Shown in pieces: positions 1 to 8,049 of a stretch of DNA of 10,331 nucleotides. Made by a program: the position numbers and the translations under genes. Source of the stretch: Acanthaster planci (lineage: Eukaryota > Echinodermata > Asteroidea > Valvatida > Acanthasteridae); NCBI RefSeq assembly GCF_001949145.1, contig NW_019091561.1, positions 413,582 through 423,912 on the forward strand, written 5' to 3'. The notes beneath the pieces were generated by a model. The model made no database searches. It was not told where the DNA came from and saw nothing but the letters and a program-made list of their open reading frames with translations. How positions within the stretch are numbered: position 1 is the stretch's first letter; every line of letters begins with the position of its first letter.

Positions 1-1514
1 AACTAGGGAGTTCTAGGGTATAGGAGACCCATTGGACTGGGATGTGAGGATGGGGCGCCAGATATCGCTGACAAATTGTGTCATGGAGAGACATTTTTAT
101 TTAATTTTCCGTCTGTCTTATGATTTTCGACACTAACTAAATGACACGATTGATCGATAGTCCGAGTTCACTCGCCCACTGCGGCACAGCCGCCAACATG
201 CAAGATGGTAGGTGAAGGAGCATGATGTCGTGAAGGAATAATTTTGCGGCAATATGAATAATTCAGTGATTGGGCGATTACTTGGGCTCTTGAGATGGGA
301 CAGTAGTCAAGCAAGCTTTTTTGGCCTATTTGTATCATAATAGGGAAGGGAATTTTTTTGCAGTTATGAATGATTATGACCATGATTCCATTTGTTCCAC
401 TTCTTGTGGGTGGTTCCATAAAAAATATGAAGATGAGAGCAATCCTGTCTTTTTTATTTATTTTTTAATGGTTTGTTTTTTAAATGAAATTACATGAAAC
501 AAAGTACTGTCATTAGAAAACCCAAGTGGAAACAGATCCGACATGTCACACCAAGCACAATTGGCGAAAAGATGAGATTTGCTACACGAAGTTACACGTA
601 CAATTAAGCGGCTGATTTTATTTATCAGGGGAAAGAAACCTTTAGGTAATAAAACACTGCATATAGTATCTCAATGTTGATTATTGCATCCCAAACTAAA
701 CCACGAGAATAAATAAAAAATGCAAAAATAATCACTACAATGCCGCCACAGCAAAGCCACGCGGCCACAGCTCACCATGGTGAGCATGTGCTCATGATTG
801 CGCTGCATGGACGGCCAGCCCATTGCCCAGTGCGTGTCTGCACTTCATAGCTATAACCACATAAAAATGTACACGGTGAATGGGCGTGCAGTTGGGGAAA
901 TGAAAATTGAGCATTATATCGGTAAGAGTGTTATATCAGGGAGTGCTATAACGGGAATCTACTGTATGCCCTAGTCTTCAATAATGCCCCGGCAGCTTTT
1001 TTTATTGAGAATATCCGACGTTAACTGGTTAATTTTGAAATTATTCCCAAATTATTAAAGTCTGTGACTGGTTTTAGGCCTACAACTTCCAACATAGTAC
1101 AATTAATATTCGCTGTCGCGCCGCGATATTGTGGAAGAGCATGCGGAGTGTGATCCGATCGTTTGGTCCACTCCCATATATGTTCCGTGGTCATCATGGG
1201 ACAAGTCTTAGATCTTCACCGTTTCACGTATACTTTTCGTGGTTGATCTTATAAAAAAAACTGAGTTGCCTGCCTTTTTGCAAAAGTAAAATAATTTTGA
1301 ATAGCCTATTTAAGTTTGCAACGTACACTAGTCAATGATTACAGTGGAACTACACAAGGGTGACCGCCCGGAAGACGGCAACCAGGGTGGTGGTACTATA
1401 GCTAAATACAGTCACAGGTCTACAGATTTATCATCGTAAACCATTGAGATACATTGAATAGTTTGCTGCTTAAGTCTTTTTATCGTGATTTTGAGTCTCC
1501 CGTCTTTGCAGGTA
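1..1514. other. AT-rich stretch without a recognisable gene
   Basis: About 1.5 kb of mostly AT-rich DNA. The longest open frame is an 83-codon minus-strand ORF at 168-419, which has no domain or motif I can recognise and is probably chance. No exon, RNA gene or transposon coding segment could be supported. Two small points are listed separately: a perfect 16-bp palindrome at 770-785, and an ATGCCCCGGCA 11-mer at 984-994 shared with the end of the inverted-repeat element further right. The right limit is where reverse transcriptase homology begins abruptly. Confidence 0.5.
770..785. repeat. Perfect 16-bp palindrome GCTCACCATGGTGAGC
   Basis: The 16 bases read the same on both strands, centred on an NcoI-type CCATGG. 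The next bases (GAGCATGTGCTC, 782-793) form a second, overlapping short inverted repeat with 5-bp arms. It lies in a locally GC-richer island within AT-rich DNA. It could be a cruciform-forming spot or a protein-binding site, but nothing nearby gives it a function. Confidence 0.6.
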
Positions 1515-2811
1515 TCTCTCAATCTCAGGCCATTCAACAAGTATATCCGGCCCAAGAAATTCCGGATGGAAACCATACTGACAGTAATACGCTCTATCGC
1601 AACGCCATCATGGGCTTCGACAATCGCCCTCAGGGACGCATATCTTCACATTCCTTTCCACAAGGTGGATTGCAAGTTTCTCCTCTTCATGTACAAGGGC
1701 CAAGTCTACGAATTTTGGGCCCTGCCTTTTAGTCTTTTGACATCCCCCAGGGTCTTCACCCGGGTGGCGAAGACTGTCGCCACCCATCTACGTCAGCTGG
1801 ATGTGCTGATCTTCCAGTACCTTGACGATTTGCTGATCGTAGGTCGTACTTTAAAGGAAGCCGTAGCATCAACTCATCTAACCTATGACCTTTCTTCTCG
1901 CCTGGGCTTCATCATAAATTGAGAAAAGTCAACACTGTCTCCGTCTCAGTCCCCAACTTACCTCGGGGCAGAACTCAATCTCCACAGGGGTATTATCACC
2001 CGACGGCCGATCGCATCGCCAACCTCCGAGGGTACGTATCCCTTTTTTGCTCAACCCAGTCTCATCCAGCCGTCGCATAGCTTTGTCTCCTCGGGCTGAT
2101 GGCGAGTATGATCAACCTGACACCATGGTGCAGGCTTTGCATGAGACCTCTTCAACTTCATCTGCTCTCCAGTTATCGGCCCAAATGGGATTCAATCAGT
2201 CATATGGTTCCTGTATCGGATGACGTTCAACATCATCTGCTTTGGTAGTTAGAGGAACGTCACTTAATCGTCGGTCTACCATCCCTACGGCCAAAACCGG
2301 CCGTAGTAATAACAACCGATGCATCATCTCGCGGCTGGGGGGGGCCGCCCTCCCTCCTCACCAGATCTCGGTAACCTGGCCCCCTGCCTTCCAGGCAAAC
2401 CACATCAATGTGTTGGAGCTTCAGGCGATATTCCACGCTCGGCAATGCTTCCTGCCGTACGTCAAAGGGAAGAATGTCCTAAGTCGTTCGGACAATTCTA
2501 CAGCTGGGGCGTACATCAATCACCAGGGTGGCACTCGTTCCCCCAAATTCTGTGCCCTCAGCTGGGAGATCCTACAGTTGACAAGGGAACATGCAGTCAA
2601 CCTGAAAGCCTTCCACATAGCCGGCCCCGACAACACTATAGCGGAGGCTCTCTCCCACGGCAAAATACTCCCAACAGAATGGACATCCAGAGGTCATCAA
2701 GACCCTCTTCACCATGTTAGAGAAGCCTCACATCGATCTCTTCGCCTCTCCCATCAACGCCCAACTTCAGATCTTCTGCACTAGATCTCCGCGCCCCCAA
2801 GCCCGGGCCAC
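1515..2811 (+). pseudogene. DIRS-type retrotransposon reverse transcriptase-RNase H, broken
   Basis: Remnant of the polymerase of a DIRS-type (tyrosine-recombinase class) retrotransposon. Homology starts abruptly at SLNLRPFNKYIR (1515), so the N-terminal part of the RT is missing. It continues through DAYLHIP, LPFSLLTSPRVFTRV and the catalytic YLDD box (1818-1829). A TGA at 1920-1922 replaces the usual Trp before EKS. Near 2000 the frame changes, and stops follow at 2078-2080 and 2246-2248. RNase H begins at TTDASSRGWG (Asp 2318-2320). The frame shifts again at a G8 run (2337-2344) and continues with VLEL (Glu 2416-2418), SDNSTAGAYINHQGGTRS (Asp 2491-2493) and GPDNTIAEALS. In that last motif Glu stands where Asp is usual. 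A third frame change near 2690 leads into KPHIDLFASP and CTRSP, the DIRS signature after RNase H, and homology ends near 2811. No recombinase or methyltransferase domain follows. The class is sure and the clade within DIRS/Ngaro is not. Confidence 0.88.
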
Positions 2812-2825
2812 AATAAAGATCCTCG
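2806..2825. other. Breakpoint joining DIRS pol (+) to inverted DIRS gag (-)
   Basis: Plus-strand homology to the DIRS post-RNase H tail runs through the PQARAT codons ending at 2811. The minus-strand gag frame, in its Arg/Gly/Pro-rich C-terminal part (GRGSLL at about 2825-2808), ends in the same interval. The two families of homology therefore abut within roughly 20 bp in opposite orientations. This is inferred from where each similarity fades; the exact base cannot be set without an alignment to intact elements. Confidence 0.6.
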
Positions 2826-4742
2826 GCCCAACCATGGCCGGCTTGGCTTGGTCAAAGCAAGGGTCGAAGCTCGACGTTGGGTTGGTTGCAAGAGCCGAGG
2901 ATGAAAGGATTGTGTCCTGGGTGGCAGTGGCTTTGGATTCTGAGGCTGACGCGACTGAGTTTGTCGCAAGACAGGAGTAATCGGCTCCCAGAAAGAGAGC
3001 TTCTTAGTGGTGTCAATATGCTTGGCTTCTGCCTTGAGAGATTCCAAGAACTTGCTAGCAAAAGAGGTCCTTGCCAGAAAGCAGGAGATCTTGAAGTCTA
3101 GATTTTACGCCTTCACAAGGAATGTGCATCGCCTCCAAGGCACTGGCTCTGCAGGTAGAGGAAGCCAGGCAGGAAATCCAGGTGAACTGCTCGAACATGA
3201 GGGCCAGGCCCTCATTGAGGCCACAAAGCACCAGGGCAGCAAAATCTGGGGACACTGGCGAGTTCTCCTCGCAGGCACGTGCCTTGTATTCCGAGAGGAG
3301 AAGGAGGAAGGCTGAATAGCATAGACCGAGATGAGAAGCCTTGTTGACTTTAACCAATGCTGTTTCGAGGCGAGACTTGTCACCATCACGGAATATCGAC
3401 TTCAAAGGAGGCTTGCCCAAGTCAGCAATGATTTTGTCTCTAGCTGCGTTGGGAACCTACAATAGGAAGTTATTGTGGTCCTCCGTTGGGAAGTGGTAGT
3501 AAGCCAGGGCACTAGGGGGATAAGGGCACCAACATGCTGCCTTGCTGATTCAGTCAAAGATTTGATGCATGAGCGGTTGAGCGGAATTTCCGAGAAAGTT
3601 GGACCCGAAGATTCCAGTCTGGTTGTGTGGCATTTGAAGGAAGTGTGACTGGTATCCCTTTCTGGGGGAGAGGGAGCCCAGTGGACGAAGGCCTGGATCA
3701 TATCACATTGAAGAGGATGAAGTCAGCCCTCAGATGGGGAGAGATTGCCCACCGAATCAGTATCATCTTCTCCTGACGATGGTGTCTGCTGCTTGAACTG
3801 AAGCACAGTCATGCCAGGGTCAGATCCGTGGGTGCTCCAGTACATGACAGAATGTTCTAGAAGGGAAACACCAGCTTGACTCAAGCTTCGATGAGTTCTA
3901 CACTCGGAGTAGTCGTCTGTGACTGCAGAACGGGTTGGGGCTGTAGGAGCCGGGAGAGGAAAGTCCGGGTCCGGAGCAGTAGAAGCCGGTGTGTGTTTCT
4001 TGCTCAGGCAGCAGACTAGGGAGGAATGAGATCCGTTGATAGACTGCTTGAACGCTGTCATCCATAGACTGGAACGCTGTCAACCATGGTTCAGGAGAGC
4101 GTTTGCGTTGCTTGGAATGATGTCTCTTGTTGGCTTTTGAAGAAACTGATGAAACAGAACACTTGCCCTCTGGTCTAGAATGCAAGGGTGAATCAGCAGC
4201 CGACACGGTGCGTAAGGTCGGAGGTTCATCCCCTGGGAGCAGGCGAGATCTTGGCTGGTACAGACGCCGTCTTCTTGGGGTGAGGGACCAGCCAAGGACG
4301 GTCCCGGTTTTCCAAGTATACCAAGCCGAAAGCCAGAGCCGCGGATGGGTTGTGGAAGTCGGGAGCTGTGGCAGGGTAGTAGTTCGGTAGGCTCCAAGGT
4401 GCCCTGTGAGTTCTTGGGTGTCCCTGTAAAGTGGACCAATTCATCAGGCACGCCTGACCTGGTGGAGCATGGGGAGCCTGTCCTGGCATTGTCGGTATGA
4501 GGCCGACTGGGTTTCGGGTCGGTCAGTACTAGCGAGGATGCGGCCTTGTGTGTGACACAGCTACAACGGCCGGTAGCCATTGCAGGCAGCGGGGGGGGGG
4601 AAGAGGACCCCCGTTGGTCTGCTGGCTTTTGTGAGCGATAGGCATTCAATCGGCCGATTTGCGTCTTCGACGGTCGGTGGAGGCACTGGCTCAGTTGATT
4701 AGGCTGTCTGTTGGAGGGCGGAGAGATAGAATGGTTCGACAT
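2812..4742 (-). pseudogene. DIRS-type retrotransposon gag-like ORF1, frameshifted
   Basis: The minus strand carries pieces of one long protein in changing frames, in the order expected for a DIRS gag-like ORF1. From a possible Met at 4742, a Ser/Pro-rich N-terminal part runs to a stop at 4080. A basic patch KRHHSKQRKRSP follows in a second frame (about 4150-4100). A Pro/Ala/Ser-rich linker with VMYWSTHGSDPGMTVLQFKQQ lies in a third (4061-3723). Then come EIPLNRSC (3701-3402) and the best conserved block, FRDGDKSRLETAL, ASHLGLCYSAFLLLLSEY, FDQF-like MFEQFTWIS, ASALEAM and GKDLF (3420-3055). The C-terminal KFLESLKAEAK and Arg/Pro/Gly-rich tail (3047-2812) end at the junction. At least four frame breaks mean no full protein can be made. 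The order matches DIRS gag proteins as I know them; no zinc knuckle is visible. The plus-strand ORFs over this interval are its shadows. Confidence 0.75.
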
Positions 4743-5120
4743 TTCAAAGTCCCTGATGAAAGGCTTCCCCCACCATGCTTCCACAGATGAATAGGGGTTT
4801 AAGCGGATTACTGTAAACATTGTATAGAGCTGAACGATTAAAACCACAAGCAGGTTCCTTCTGGGATAGATTACATGTACCACTACTTGCAAACAATAGA
4901 CCCCAGGATGGAGAAGTTTGAGATCAACAACCAGACCAGCATCCCAGGCCGGTATGAAAGGGGTTTTTGCAACAAGGCGAGCTTACCGGGGGGCCCTTTT
5001 CAAACCGGGTCTAAATGGTCGCTGGCCCTTAGGAAACGGAGCGCCCACTCAAGCAGTTAGGCCTTAATCCACAATGGCTGCTTAAATAAGGAAACGCCCA
5101 CTCGAGCGGTTACAAGGGAA
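4743..5120 (-). other. Region upstream of the gag remnant, possible DIRS leader
   Basis: The gag frame stays open upstream of the Met at 4742 to another Met at 4892, so the true start is unclear. Reading on the minus strand, a TATTTAAG (plus 5081-5088) lies about 340 bp before 4742 and might be a TATA-like element. The stretch also contains a degenerate direct repeat at 5032-5112. Whether this is the element's own leader or terminal repeat, or flanking DNA, cannot be decided here because no second copy is visible at the other side. Confidence 0.3.
5032..5112 (+). repeat. Degenerate direct repeat pair, GGAAACG...CCCACTC-AGC-GTTA
   Basis: The unit at 5032-5059 (GGAAACGGAGCGCCCACTC then AAGCAGTTA) recurs at 5090-5112 (GGAAACGCCCACTC then GAGCGGTTA). 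The two differ by a 5-nt insertion and a few transitions, and start 58 bp apart. They lie just outside the minus-strand gag remnant, where a DIRS terminal or promoter repeat would be expected. The repetition is seen directly; linking it to the element is inference. Confidence 0.5.
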
Positions 5121-5518
5121 GAACCCCTAAAATTACAATCCGCCCCCTCATGCAGCTAGGATTGTGTGGATTATATGGGCCGCTAACGTGCGAATGCACC
5201 CACTTAAGCCACCCGGCCAATGGGGAGTTTAGAGTTGACTGTTCCTCGTAACACTGACGGTAAACACCTGCAGAATGCACACACACAAAAAAAAGGGCAC
5301 CAAAAAACAAGGAAATAACACTCTTACCAACAAGAATGAAATCACACAAGGTAAAGGTTTATTCAGAAATGATGACTGGATGATTAAAGTCAACACACAA
5401 CCGTGTAGCGAAAATGGAACTCGAAAAACTTGAAGACGTCTAAAAGACACTTGTCCTTGCTTTTGCTCTTGTTTAAATTAATGACAGTGATAACTTATGT
5501 CTTAGACTTTGGCAGTTA
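5121..5518. other. Intergenic or intronic spacer
   Basis: About 400 bp between the gag-side repeats and the inverted-repeat element. It contains a CACACACAAAAAAAAGGG tract (about 5278-5297) and short AT-rich stretches. Two short minus-strand ORFs overlap here without any recognisable motif. No coding, RNA or repeat feature could be supported. Confidence 0.4.
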
Positions 5519-6076
5519 TTAACCACTACCTGCCGGGGACTCCAGAATCGAAGCCGTATGGTTTATATGCGTGGCCCGGGTCTCCGAACTCGGACAAAAG
5601 AAACAGGGCCCTGTATCAAAAGACCGTACTCCAAACAAAAGACCAGGCTGCTGGGCATTACCACCATTTTTCACTCTCAAAAGTGGTGATAATCCAGCAT
5701 TGTTTTGAAACCGTATACCAGGGTTTGGGGCATTGAGAGCGAGCGGATTACCACCGGGGACAAAAAGCGCTCCACCACCCCAGCGATGAGCCACACAGCA
5801 CCGCTGCACGCTAATCTGGCCCCTATTGAAAAGAGGTCAGCAATGCACTGAGCCAGGTTCGTGAACAAAAGACAGTTGTATAACGCCGCACAATCTCGGG
5901 CGTCAATAAAGGTCACATGTCAACTTAGAGTAGTGCCTAAACATTACTTCGTGCAGCTATAAACGACCGTTAAATGGAATGATGAATTTTTGAAGGATTT
6001 TGAAAACGGAAAAAATGATAATCATGCCGGCCCAGCATCATCAACGTTGAAAAATGCCCCGGCATGAAGTGGTTAA
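5519..6076. mobile_element. TTAA-flanked inverted-repeat element, piggyBac-like MITE
   Basis: The left end TTAACCACTACCTGCCGGGG (5519-5538) and the right end CCCCGGCATGAAGTGGTTAA (6057-6076) are inverted repeats matching at 18 of 20 positions. Each terminates in TTAA (5519-5522 and 6073-6076), the target duplicated by piggyBac-superfamily transposases. This leaves a 550-bp body. No transposase-like frame is present inside; the 75-, 96- and 79-codon ORFs look random. A subterminal CATGCCGG (6023-6030) repeats the core of the right arm. An internal hairpin at 5658-5692 has 14-nt arms pairing at 12 positions around a 7-nt loop. Size, coding-free interior and TTAA ends fit a non-autonomous piggyBac-type MITE. 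The superfamily call rests on the TTAA and the TTAACC start, so another TTAA-targeting family is possible. Confidence 0.7.
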
Positions 6077-6266
6077 AGCCTTGATCGAGTTGTTATTTTT
6101 GCGGGTTGCACGTGACATACAACAAGTAGTGAGTATGCAACCAACAGGAACCTCAAACATGTGCTTAGCAACGCTATGCAAAAAGTCGGGCACTGGGCCT
6201 TTATAACGTGCATATGCACACAGACTTAAAAGGGGACTGACTGCAGCAATCAAACATTTTTTAAAC
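6077..6266. other. Spacer between MITE and hairpin block
   Basis: Under 200 bp of mixed-composition sequence with no recognisable coding signal. A 70-codon minus-strand ORF (6041-6253) crosses the MITE end and is not credible as a gene. Confidence 0.35.
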
Positions 6267-6396
6267 GAGTGGATTAGGTGGAGACTTTTGTTTCACTGGT
6301 TCCAGCTATTTTGGAGCATGGTTCAAAACCACATGTTCAAGCTATGACTGGAACCAGTGAAACTTAACTCCAAGCCAAATCCACTCATTTGGCTTG
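6267..6396. repeat. Nested inverted repeats with overlapping alternative hairpins
   Basis: Perfect 16-bp arms GTTTCACTGGTTCCAG (6290-6305) and CTGGAACCAGTGAAAC (6348-6363) enclose a 42-nt loop. Outside them GAGTGGATT (6267-6275) pairs with AATCCACTC (6378-6386), extending the same stem across an imperfect interval. The outer right arm also lies within a second perfect hairpin, CAAGCCAAAT (6371-6380) and ATTTGGCTTG (6387-6396), around the loop CCACTC. The two structures compete for the same bases. This may be a short fold-back MITE or a terminal stem of a repeat family. No flanking duplication is obvious. Confidence 0.75.
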
Positions 6397-6761
6397 AATT
6401 TACCCACGAGGGCCAGTTTCCCTACAATCGTGACAATGGCCACGGGTGTGCAAGTGTGTGCATGCATCGCATGCGAGAGTGCGGCGTGCACTTGGCGACA
6501 TAGTAAACAAAATTGTACCGTATTATGGTTCCGTGACTAGGCTGATCCGAAGTGAAGTCAAAAAGCTCAGGTATTTTTCATAACAAAAGTAGAACAAATG
6601 ATAAAAATGTTTAGGTACATGGAATCAAACAGGCGTAAGTACTTGTGCCCGTCAGTATGATTTATGGGTGCACTTCTGAGACAAACAGGTGCATTTTAGC
6701 TACCTGCACCCGTTAATTTCGAGCCCTGTTGACGAGGCATGCTCTGAGTTTTTCCGGTAAG

Positions 6762-6797
6762 CCTGCCAGATTCTACAAGATTGGGTTTTCTGGCAGG
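6762..6797. repeat. Hairpin with perfect 9-bp arms CCTGCCAGA/TCTGGCAGG
   Basis: CCTGCCAGA at 6762-6770 and its exact reverse complement at 6789-6797 enclose an 18-nt loop. It sits about 20 bp from the TAGCGCCCTCTACTGGTA motif and probably belongs to the same dispersed repeat. No U-run or gene context supports a terminator role. Confidence 0.55.
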
Positions 6798-6813
6798 TTG
6801 TCTCTTGTAAATA

Positions 6814-6834
6814 TAGCGCCCTCTACTGGTAGAG
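6814..6834. repeat. TAGCGCCCTCTACTGGTA motif of a dispersed repeat
   Basis: The words TAGCGCCCTCTA and CTGGTAGAG overlap in a tight hairpin (CTCTACTGGTAGAG, 6821-6834; 6-bp stem, 2-nt loop). From memory, motifs of the form GCGCCCTCTANTGG recur in short interspersed elements and MITEs of several animal genomes. Only one copy is present in this window, so its membership of a repeat family is inference. Confidence 0.35.
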
Positions 6835-6998
6835 CTATTTGGCTGCACTACCCAGCGCATGCTGGCCGCACGGTGCACTGGCCAGAACAGTAAAACCAGT
6901 CTTGGGGCAACTAGGCCTGGGCCTGCATTAACGTTATCAGTTGGGAATTCAATCCAATGGAATCCTGCTCTGTTAATTAACATGTAGCCTGAATTTAC

Positions 6999-7160
6999 TT
7001 ACCTTTCAACAATTTTATGGTTTCTGCCTGACAATTTAGCCTTGCGAGTCTTGAGCTCAGCCCGACAGCTCGAAGAGACAAATTTAACTATAGTTTTTGA
7101 GTTGATGCCATTAGCTTCAGTTCTTGATGACATTTGAGTTGCTTTGCTTTGAGCTACCAT
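6999..7160 (-). pseudogene. Small ORF (53 aa), possible FP-like retroelement ORF1 fragment
   Basis: A minus-strand ORF from ATG 7160 to TAA 6999-7001; an internal ATG at 7133 is an alternative start. The C-terminal half contains KTIVKFVSSSCRAELK then TRKAKLSGRN and KIVER. It resembles the pattern IVKFVS-(R/K)-x-R-x(3)-L-x(3)-K-x-L-x-G-x(2)-I-x-V-x-E seen in FP-like ORF1 proteins of some invertebrate LINEs. The stop sits inside a strong donor-like GGTAAGTAAAT, so the segment could instead be an exon ending in GAAAG. The conserved Leu-Thr after the Glu is absent, which suits a truncated relic. It lies downstream of the last visible PHM exon on the same strand. The similarity is from memory and unproven. 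Confidence 0.3.
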
Positions 7161-7401
7161 GCTATCAGCATTGCACGTATTATTTTAATAGCAGATGACC
7201 TGATGGCAGTATTGTTATGCAGCAGTTATGAAGTTGCAACTTTTACCTGGTAAGTTTGCAGAACTCTACTGGCAGATATTCACAAAAGTCTCCCATTGTT
7301 TCATCTCAGAAAGGAGAATAGTATATGTTGGCAGAACATACATGTAACTCTAATTTGACTCCTTCATTTGCTATGGATAAAAAGCAGAAACTGTGGCTTA
7401 C
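7161..7401 (-). other. Intron sequence after the third PHM exon
   Basis: It begins on the minus strand at the donor GTAAGC (7401 downward). No acceptor joined to PHM-like coding sequence was found here. The next exon should contain a Cys-Ser-Gly-like segment and the second copper site, and I could not identify it anywhere to the left in the window. One TACATGTA (7339-7346) lies in this stretch. Confidence 0.45.
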
Positions 7402-7485
7402 CCTTGAGATGCGTGATGTCACCGTAATGTATTTGGAGGGTAAGATATTTGATTCCGCTGCTCCCCCCGATATGAAAACCAACAC
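7402..7485 (-). CDS. PAM: PHM/PAM exon with third copper-A histidine (partial)
   Basis: Peptidylglycine alpha-hydroxylating monooxygenase hydroxylates the alpha carbon of C-terminal glycine in peptide precursors within the secretory pathway, using two copper ions, ascorbate and oxygen. This 84-nt exon follows the acceptor TTTATACAAG and a pyrimidine-rich tract. It supplies GT to complete a Gly codon, then 27 codons, and ends with one G before GTAAGC. It encodes VGFHIGGSSGIKYLTLQIHY followed by GDITHLK. The His in LQIHYG aligns with His172 of rat PHM, the third ligand of the CuH site. The GVGF and GG-x(2)-GxKY residues are family hallmarks. The entering phase (1) matches the end of the preceding exon at 8050. 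The following exon, expected in phase 1, was not found. No frame damage is visible. Confidence 0.85.
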
Positions 7486-8049
7486 CTTGTATAAATAAAA
7501 AAAAATTTAAAAAGTTTCAGACAGTTACTGTACATGTAACTGATTGAATATAACTATAAATACAGTACAAACATGTATTTTAAGGCTCCAATGTAACGTT
7601 AACTTTCTGAATTTTGTCACACCACTGCAAAATAAAAATGGTGGGTTGATGTCCAACATTAACATATATAAATCAAGGGGTGGGGGATGCTGTATTTATT
7701 GTGTATAAAAATATTCTCTACAGAAAATCGTTTAAAATTGTTGGAAACAATGCAGAGTATTTCCAAACAATTTTTGTTTTTTTCCTTTCTTTCTTTTTTT
7801 TGGGGGGGGGAGTATGGTAGGGCAAATAGTTTCTATGCATGTATTGCTCTCCTTTCTCATGTTTACTTAGGTATGGAATGGAATTTGAATTTCTGAAGCA
7901 GAATTCAGGAATTGGCAAAACGAAATATATCCATTTTTGAAACGGGAAATCATTGGCTCTTTACACTGCATTGGTCCTTCACTTCACAAACTTATGAAAA
8001 AAGAGAAACAACATATATAATGTGTGTCTACACATCCATATACATGTAC
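7486..8049 (-). other. PHM/PAM intron (564 bp)
   Basis: On the minus strand it runs from the donor GTACATG (8049) to the acceptor ATACAAG (7486). It is AT-rich and contains a T8G9 homopolymer switch (7794-7810) next to a pyrimidine-rich run (7778-7801). TACATGTA occurs at 7531-7538 and at the donor itself (8041-8048). The short ORFs on both strands here have no recognisable content. Confidence 0.6.

Larger units (their letters stand above)
6397..6998. other. Repeat-like spacer with short hairpins
   Basis: There is no credible gene here. The 95-codon minus-strand ORF (6696-6983) shows no domain I recognise and spans the hairpins described below, which suggests repeat DNA. A cluster of GCATGC and TGCA words (about 6455-6490) forms small palindromes. 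GGGTGCA (6665-6671) faces TGCACCC (6705-6711) as a short inverted repeat. Confidence 0.4.

Noticed and set aside
168-419. 83-codon minus-strand ORF
   Set aside because: No recognisable motif, domain or splice context; its length is within chance for AT-mixed sequence.
1454-1732. 92-codon plus-strand ORF starting before the reverse transcriptase
   Set aside because: It runs out of frame over the RT coding sequence, which is clearly read in the frame containing YLDD.
2714-2980. Plus-strand ORF that appears to fuse the RNase H tail to a new C-terminus
   Set aside because: The second half is antisense to the gag-like C-terminus; the fusion is a by-product of the breakpoint near 2811.
3007-3319. 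Plus-strand ORFs of 65-102 codons
   Set aside because: They are shadows of the minus-strand gag block that has the LLLLSEY and FRDGDKSRLE motifs.
6437-6451. TGGCCACGGGTGTGC, nearly repeated at 10016-10030
   Set aside because: A 14-of-15 match with no extension on either side is too short to call a repeat.
6696-6983. 95-codon minus-strand ORF
   Set aside because: It covers hairpin-bearing repeat DNA and shows no domain; open by chance.
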